DNA from: Synergistales bacterium
GTDB lineage: Bacteria; Synergistota; Synergistia; Synergistales; Aminobacteriaceae
NCBI GenBank assembly: GCA_025997935.1
Contig: BNVG01000031.1
Location: forward strand, 1 to 17,682
Length of the DNA: 17,682 bases
Direction of reading: 5' to 3'
The position numbers were made by a program, and so were the translations under genes. Positions 13,889-17,682 of this stretch are shown piece by piece. The stretch's first letter is position 1. Each line of letters starts with the position of its first letter. The notes beneath the pieces were generated by a model, which saw only the letters and a program-made list of their open reading frames with translations, was not told the DNA's origin and ran no database searches.

Positions 13889-15034
13889 ATGGGTTCCAAG
13901 GTAAATAACTGGGGAGTTTGGTCTGTGGCTTTTGTGTGGTTTACGACACATTTTGGCGGAGGCTTCGCCAGCGGACGTCAGCTGGTGGATTTTTATGTTC
14001 AGTTTGGGTGGTTCGCGGTCTTTATGCCTGTCGTCTCCACGGCGATTATAGCGCTCGTTCTCTATTGCGCGTGGAGCTTCGCCGTCAGGCATAAGGTCTA
14101 CGATTATTACAGCTGGAGCGCGGAATACTACAAGCCGACCGGGCCCTTGGCGCCTGTTTTCTCGGCGGCCATCGAGGTTATGTACCTCGTCATCCTGCTT
14201 ATGGCCACGGGCGTGGCTTTCGCCACGGGCGGCACGCTCCTGACGCAGCAGTTCCCCGATATCCCGTACAGCGCCGGCACCGTGGGTTTGGCCGTCTTTA
14301 TCTTGGCTCTGACAATCTGGGGCGCGGAGACGGTTCGCAAGGCCGCCACGGCTATGGCCATTTTGATAATCAGCGGAATGCTTGTAATCTACATCTCTAA
14401 CTTGGTCACGAACTTCTCCAAGCTCGTCGCGGTAGTCGAGGCCGCTCCGTCCGCAAACGGCGGATTTTGGTGGGCGCTTTGGCAGAGCGTGAAGTACGCC
14501 GCGCTGCAATGTTCGCTGATAGGGGCGTACACAGCCGTTGTAGACGTTCTGCACACTCAGGAGGACGTCAGGAGAACGGCAATTATAGGCTTCATCGTAA
14601 ACGCCGGTATTCTGCTGCTGGCCGCTACCGGCGCGCTCTCTCACTATCCGGACATCCTGACCGAGGCCGCGCCCATAACCTATATCACAAGGCACGGCGG
14701 CGGCGGAGACATAGGCGTGGCACTCGTCTCCATGATAATCCTTTTAGCCGTCGTCTCGACGGGCGTCGGCCTTATCTATGGCGGCGCGCGGCGCGTCTCG
14801 ACCTGGTGGATGAAGAAAAGCGGGGCCACGAACAGCCGCAAAATAGACATCGTTTCATCAACCATATACGTGGCGGCTTCGTGGTGCGTCGCCAGCTTCG
14901 GCCTAATTCCGCTCATAGCCAAGGGCTACACCTGGGTGGGGATTCTCTCGACGCCGCTTGTGGTTATACCGGTCTTGCTGATGGCGGCGTTTCATAAGAG
15001 CCGCGGCAACCTATCGGTGGTTGATTCTGATTAA
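13889..15034 (+). CDS. YkvI-family membrane transporter, predicted branched-chain amino acid carrier
   Basis: A 381-residue polytopic inner-membrane protein with about ten hydrophobic helices (roughly 10-28, 40-64, 88-113, 130-147, 151-172, 192-217, 230-250, 273-298, 322-343 and 347-366). The first helix holds GGGFASGRQ (23-31), the glycine-rich break typical of YkvI-like proteins related to the APC/LeuT fold, where substrate and ions bind. The family's substrates are largely unknown. The ATG at 13889 has GGAGGGG (13876-13882) 6 nt upstream. Expression is expected to pass an attenuator that senses Ile, Leu and Val charging, so the likely substrate is one or more of these amino acids, taken up when they are scarce. 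That substrate claim is inference. The gene appears monocistronic. A weak CGCCG/CGGCG hairpin follows its stop without a T-run. Confidence 0.8.
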   Translation: MGSKVNNWGVWSVAFVWFTTHFGGGFASGRQLVDFYVQFGWFAVFMPVVSTAIIALVLYCAWSFAVRHKVYDYYSWSAEYYKPTGPLAPVFSAAIEVMYLVILLMATGVAFATGGTLLTQQFPDIPYSAGTVGLAVFILALTIWGAETVRKAATAMAILIISGMLVIYISNLVTNFSKLVAVVEAAPSANGGFWWALWQSVKYAALQCSLIGAYTAVVDVLHTQEDVRRTAIIGFIVNAGILLLAATGALSHYPDILTEAAPITYITRHGGGGDIGVALVSMIILLAVVSTGVGLIYGGARRVSTWWMKKSGATNSRKIDIVSSTIYVAASWCVASFGLIPLIAKGYTWVGILSTPLVVIPVLLMAAFHKSRGNLSVVDSD

Positions 15035-15084
15035 CGGCGCCGCCAGCTCGGCGACTATATACCTGAAATAGCGTATTTCGACAC

Positions 15085-15122
15085 CACAGCAAAAACGCCT
15101 CGGCGGTTTATCTCGCCGAGGC
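15085..15122. repeat. Hairpin repeat, copy 1, left of the Rpn-type gene
   Basis: Begins CACAGC and continues with a segment (15094-15119) identical over 26 bp to 16193-16218. It contains the perfect palindromic arms GCCTCGGCG and CGCCGAGGC. The second copy lies 1.1 kb away in the same orientation, on the other side of the Rpn-type gene. Confidence 0.85.
15090..15122 (-). terminator. Rho-independent terminator of the Rpn-type gene
   Basis: On the - strand, GCCTCGGCG (15122-15114) and CGCCGAGGC form a 9-bp stem with an 8-nt loop, followed by GTTTTTGC. It lies 86 nt downstream of the Rpn-type gene's stop and is made from repeat copy 1. On the + strand no T-run follows, so it would not terminate the transporter transcript well. 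Confidence 0.7.
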
Positions 15123-15207
15123 AACTGTCCCAACCCTTCGCGTCACGACGACATCCGTGTCATAGCGCAAGAACGTTCACGTCGCCAATCTCCAATATGA
15201 GCAAGTC

Positions 15208-16119
15208 TCACTTCCGCAGTTTTTGTATTTCCTCCAAAGAAAGACCGGTTGCTTTAGAGATGGTGGTTTCGTCAACGCCCATGCTCAAAAAATTGGCCGC
15301 TGTTTCCATTTTTCCTTTATCATAGGCGTCTGATTCTCTTGCTTCAACATAATGCTCCCAGTCAACTTGCGCTCTTTCCCTCCTGAGATAGCCTACCCAT
15401 GTTTCAGGATTCTGGATGAACTTCTCCTCAAGGCTCAATATCCTTTTTATATCTGTGTCATATTCCGCTACCTGACTCAATTTTTCCGTCCCTCCCACCG
15501 TTCCCATATACGTAAGCATTCTTTCTAGGCCCGTCATTTTGTCCGGGCTTTTGCTGAGTTCCCGAAGTTTTGGTATTTCAAGGAAGTGCATTTCCAAGTC
15601 AGGACAATAGCACTTGTGGTTTTCCACATCAAGCAGTTTGTGTATTGAGTGAAATACGCCATGCTTATCATCGAAAATCTTGAAGTTCAGGACTCCTACA
15701 AACACAACTTCTTTGAGTTCGTAATAACGCTTGCCTATAGTAAGCTGTGTCGTATAACTGCTGCATGTATAAAAGAGTCCTCTTTTCAGGAAGTCGTTCT
15801 CGTCCGCGATTTGAACCTCTACATGGAAAATTCTGCCATCAATTGTTTTTGCTCTTACGTCAAAGTGTATCAACTTGCCGTCGATAATGGGCGGGTCAAT
15901 TTCTCTGTCTATGTATTCAATGTCCGCTATTACCCTGTCGGGGTCATTCAATACATCGTTCAGGAAACGGATTAAATTCTCTTTATGCTGTTCCGACGCA
16001 AAGATATACTTGAACAACCGATCGTTAAGACGATTTAGGTTGTGTTTTGCCTGCTCCGACTCTTTTTCCGGTATTCTTTTGTCTTGCGCCAAGTTCACCA
16101 TTCCTTTGTCTCTTGTCAT
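15208..16119 (-). CDS. Rpn family recombination-promoting nuclease / putative transposase
   Basis: A PD-(D/E)XK protein of the Rpn/transposase_31-like group. Family members in E. coli promote RecA-independent recombination and cut DNA, and some relatives are proposed to act in phage defence. Seen, counted from the ATG at 16119: LNDRLFKYIF near 31-40, the catalytic pattern FDVRAKTIDGRIFHVEVQ (D87, E101 and Q103), and a C-terminal tail AYDKGKMETA...LSMGVDETTISKATGLSLEEIQKL typical of the family. The start is uncertain. The frame extends to TTG 16131, but a TATAAT (16136-16131) lies there, so translation must begin downstream. Candidates are ATG 16119, ATG 16101 and TTG 16092, the last having AAAGGA at a fair distance. 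The product is about 300 residues with all key residues present. The gene is flanked by two direct copies of a hairpin repeat. Confidence 0.85.
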   Translation of the reverse strand: MTRDKGMVNLAQDKRIPEKESEQAKHNLNRLNDRLFKYIFASEQHKENLIRFLNDVLNDPDRVIADIEYIDREIDPPIIDGKLIHFDVRAKTIDGRIFHVEVQIADENDFLKRGLFYTCSSYTTQLTIGKRYYELKEVVFVGVLNFKIFDDKHGVFHSIHKLLDVENHKCYCPDLEMHFLEIPKLRELSKSPDKMTGLERMLTYMGTVGGTEKLSQVAEYDTDIKRILSLEEKFIQNPETWVGYLRRERAQVDWEHYVEARESDAYDKGKMETAANFLSMGVDETTISKATGLSLEEIQKLRK

Positions 16120-16130
16120 ATCGTATTTCA

Positions 16131-16136
16131 ATTATA
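16131..16136 (-). promoter_or_regulatory. Candidate -10 box of the Rpn-type gene
   Basis: TATAAT on the - strand. The best -35-like hexamer is TTGGAA at a short 15-bp spacing, so support is modest. Its main use is to argue against the in-frame TTG at 16131 as a start codon. Confidence 0.4.
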
Positions 16137-16184
16137 CAACGCAAACTTGTTTTCCAAAGCCGAAGAAAGATGTCGGAGGATTGG

Positions 16185-16221
16185 CACAGCTCAACGCCTC
16201 GGCGGTTTATCTCGCCGAAGC
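16185..16221. repeat. Hairpin repeat, copy 2, right of the Rpn-type gene
   Basis: Same orientation as copy 1, again beginning CACAGC. Bases 16193-16218 are identical to 15094-15119. One arm differs by a single base, which keeps a G.U pair on the - strand. It lacks the T-run seen beside copy 1. Confidence 0.85.
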
Positions 16222-16296
16222 GTTTGATTTACGTTAAAATGTTTATTGAGGTCATGATTTCGTCAAAACTGGCAGCGGCAGCTGATATTTTTTTGA

Positions 16297-16332
16297 TATA
16301 ATCTAATAATTATAAGACTGGTCAGACTGGTT
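16297..16332 (+). promoter_or_regulatory. Extended -10 promoter with tandem 9-bp repeats before the antitoxin gene
   Basis: TGATATAAT (extended -10, TATAAT at 16297-16302) has no clear -35. Just downstream, AGACTGGTC (16315-16323) and AGACTGGTT (16324-16332) form a direct repeat at about the expected start of transcription. This is a good place for an operator bound by the antitoxin itself, as is usual for Phd/YefM systems. Confidence 0.5.
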
Positions 16333-16348
16333 ATGAGAAGGAGTTTTT

Positions 16349-16594
16349 ATGGAGTCATGGCAGACACAAGAAGCCAAAGCGAGGTTCAGTGAATTGGCAA
16401 AAAAGGCCGCACGTTCGCCGCAGCTTGTTACAATGCGCGGTAAGCCTGCTGTGGTAGTCATTTCACAAAAAGAATATCTCCGTCTAAGAAAACCTAAGCC
16501 GTCTTTTTTAGAATTTATGCAAGCGTCGCCTTTTGACGACGGTGAGTTCGAGATTGACCGTGACATGTCTACTCCACGGAAAATAGACCTATGA
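16349..16594 (+). CDS. Phd/YefM family antitoxin (no recognisable toxin partner)
   Basis: An 81-residue protein with the typical Phd/YefM N-terminal DNA-binding domain: WQTQEAKARFSELAKKA near 4-20, then LVTMRGKPAVVVISQKEYLRL near 26-46. The C-terminal tail (about 47-81) is polar and acidic, as expected of a toxin-binding segment. AAGGAG at 16338-16343 precedes the ATG by 5 nt. Such antitoxins normally overlap a PIN or RelE-type toxin gene. Here the overlapping ATGA leads only to ATG AAT TGA, and the next frame (16600) encodes an unrelated cysteine-rich protein. The antitoxin is therefore orphaned, has lost its toxin, or works with a non-classical partner. The two 9-bp repeats at its promoter suggest autoregulation. 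Confidence 0.88.
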   Translation: MESWQTQEAKARFSELAKKAARSPQLVTMRGKPAVVVISQKEYLRLRKPKPSFLEFMQASPFDDGEFEIDRDMSTPRKIDL

Positions 16595-16599
16595 ATTGA

Positions 16600-16800
16600 G
16601 TGATAACAATAAACAAAATCAATTGTTTTCAATGTATACATTTTGCAATCACTTGGGATATAAAATTTCCTAAGTCCTGCAAGGCTTTCGGCTTCAAGAC
16701 AGCGGAGATGCCTTCGGTCACCGTATTTGACTCGACGGGTTGTGACTGTATGGCTTTTGCCATCAAACAGAGAATAGAGGAACGCTCAATATTTAGGTGA
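16600..16800 (+). CDS. Small cysteine-rich conserved protein, possible zinc ribbon
   Basis: A 66-residue protein with cysteines at 9, 12, 27, 48 and 50, arranged as CFQC, then SCKAFGF, then GCDC, plus conserved-looking ITWD and MPSVTVF segments. I recognise the pattern from small proteins that automatic annotation sometimes calls uracil-DNA glycosylase, but no glycosylase catalytic motif is present and that label is probably wrong. The cysteine spacing suggests metal binding. The GTG start at 16600 lies 5 nt after the antitoxin stop, with only a weak SD, so translation is probably coupled. The stop (16798-16800) is followed directly by the SD of the next gene. It occupies the place where a toxin would be expected, but I see no toxin motif. 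Confidence 0.65.
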   Translation: MITINKINCFQCIHFAITWDIKFPKSCKAFGFKTAEMPSVTVFDSTGCDCMAFAIKQRIEERSIFR

Positions 16801-16810
16801 GGTGCTTTCA

Positions 16811-17054
16811 TTGAATGATTTGATTTCAAATATAGATAAATTGCATACAACAGAGTTAGGCGTAGAGCGCATAAAAAGAAATCTTGGCTTAGATACCACT
16901 GAATGTTGTTGCTTGGTGCAAGCAAAGCATTATAAGCACCCACTGCTCTATCGCGAGAAAAGGCAAGAACTGGTATGCTGATGTAAATGGTTGCCAAATA
17001 ACCATAAATGCCCATATTTATACAATTATCACTGCTCATAAGACAAAACGATAA
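16811..17054 (+). pseudogene. DUF3781-like small protein gene with a one-base frameshift
   Basis: Starts at TTG 16811 with GAGGTG 6 nt upstream and reads MNDLISNIDKLHTTELGVE, then RIKRNLGLDTTE, a classic DUF3781 opening. In this frame it then becomes non-family sequence and stops at a TGA near 16979. Moving one base forward at about 16904 restores the family sequence: VVAWCKQSII, then RKGKNWYADVNGCQITINAH and IYTIITAHKTKR, ending at TAA 17052-17054. One extra base in GAATGTTG at 16901-16908 explains it; GATGTTGTT would give the expected D-V-V. The intact downstream half suggests a recent mutation, an assembly error or recoding. Function of the family is unknown. It is the third gene of the antitoxin operon. 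Confidence 0.75.
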
Positions 17055-17262
17055 ATTACGATTTTGTTCAGAATGGGAATATTCGCGGTTTCCAGCACGT
17101 GCCGACCGGTCTCAGCCTTTCAAAAAAAGTTTGCCGTAATTTTTATCTGTCGCGGGTCTTCCCATAACATTTGCGCTTCATAAAAGTCAATCCCATTTCA
17201 AAGCAAGCCGAATCCTGCCGCAACAATAAAGCTCGTGCGGTATAACAGCGACCACTGCCCTT

Positions 17263-17682
17263 TTACTGAGCGGTAGCTCCTAACATCTTTATAGAAACAC
17301 GATTCATTACCTCAATATAATACGCATACTCCGCTGTCGACAGATTACCGGAATTAAATTTATTCATTTCTTCCCCCCATTCGCGGTATTTTGTCATCAT
17401 CCTCATATAATCGGACAAAAGCGCTAAATTCCCGGGATTGTTCTGATACCTTTTCATAAAAGCAATGTATTCATCAAAAAACGCTTCATAGTTGTCCATG
17501 ATTTTCTTGAAATTCGTGCGCACATTTGTCGGCGTTCTTGATGGTTGCGTTGGCGTAGCTGTCCGGTTTTGTGTTGGAGACTGAACTGTCCGTCGTTCTG
17601 ACTCTCTTTTTGCAAGCGCAGCCCGCTCAGCGGCAATTCTCTCTTGCGCGCGCTTTGCAATTCTTTCCTGCTCGATTCTCTC
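17263..17682 (-). CDS. Partial protein with charged helix, Pro/Thr linker and C-terminal helical domain (5' end outside window)
   Basis: The frame is open from the window edge to TAA at 17263, so the 139 visible residues are a C-terminal part. Residues 1-30 are an Arg/Glu/Ala-rich helix with repeats such as ERIEQERIAKRAQERIAAER, probably a coiled coil. About 20 residues rich in Thr, Pro, Gln and Ser follow as a linker. Then comes a helical domain with FKKIMDNYEAFFDEYIAFMKRY, a middle LLSDYMRMMTKY segment and YAYYIEVMNRVS near the end. The last domain resembles C-terminal domains of clostridial lipoproteins that I recall as DUF6591; this is moderately sure. An internal GTG at 17523 is not needed as a start. 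The gene converges on the DUF3781-like gene, with about 200 bp without genes between them. Confidence 0.6.
   Translation of the reverse strand, partial: ERIEQERIAKRAQERIAAERAALAKRESERRTVQSPTQNRTATPTQPSRTPTNVRTNFKKIMDNYEAFFDEYIAFMKRYQNNPGNLALLSDYMRMMTKYREWGEEMNKFNSGNLSTAEYAYYIEVMNRVSIKMLGATAQ

Noticed and set aside
13853..14695. 280-codon - strand frame overlapping the transporter
   Set aside because: Antisense to the hydrophobic helices and extends over the transporter's SD; no independent support.
14467..14997. 176-codon frame inside the transporter gene
   Set aside because: Arg/His-rich out-of-frame translation of a clear membrane protein gene.
15035..15055. CGCCG/CGGCG hairpin after the transporter as its terminator
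   Set aside because: Only 5 bp of stem and no T-run; not convincing.
16629..17039. 136-codon - strand frame opposite the Cys-rich and DUF3781-like genes
   Set aside because: The + strand gives recognisable family sequence across the region; the - strand frame does not.
17055..17262. Intergenic stretch between the DUF3781-like gene and the partial gene
   Set aside because: I see no gene, clear promoter or terminator here, only a short A-run near 17125.

Overview
The window looks like a chromosomal stretch of an anaerobic, outer-membrane-bearing bacterium, most plausibly a member of Synergistota. Lipid A genes of the lpxI type sit next to lpxB, which indicates a diderm. Shine-Dalgarno sites are strong (AAGGAGG), TTG and GTG starts are frequent, and there is a lactate racemase / electron-transfer flavoprotein / FAD-linked dehydrogenase operon. 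The phylum is an inference from gene content; no rRNA or other decisive marker is present.

Left part (1-2806, + strand): the end of a lipid A operon with lpxI (cut by the window edge), lpxB and a second LpxB-like glycosyltransferase, joined by overlapping starts and stops. An AT-rich gap then leads to a probable acquired AAA ATPase with a DUF4143 domain (2956-4305). Its last codons run antisense over the 3' end of mutS2.

Middle part (4245-13402, - strand, transcribed leftwards): a lactate cassette larA, etfB, etfA and an FAD-linked 2-hydroxyacid dehydrogenase, followed by lysS, a CvpA-like membrane protein gene and mutS2. Two copies of a short palindromic repeat flank lysS. One carries a T-run and probably terminates the lactate cassette. 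The other contains the lysS stop codon.

The most interesting part is 13617-15034 on the + strand. A good sigma-70 promoter is followed by an unlisted 29-residue leader peptide in which 16 residues are Ile, Leu or Val, including the run LLLVIIIV. After it come a segment complementary to the terminator's 5' arm and a clear Rho-independent terminator. The gene behind them encodes a YkvI-like, about ten-helix membrane transporter. This is a textbook ribosome-mediated attenuator of the ilv type, but it controls a transporter of poorly known function, and it predicts a branched-chain amino acid substrate.

Right part (15035-17682) is accessory DNA. It holds an Rpn-type PD-(D/E)XK nuclease/putative transposase gene flanked by two directly repeated hairpins, a Phd/YefM-like antitoxin without a recognisable toxin, a small cysteine-rich protein, a DUF3781-like gene broken by a one-base frameshift, and the C-terminal part of a protein with a charged helix and Pro/Thr linker that runs off the window. 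I saw no rRNA, tRNA or CRISPR array.
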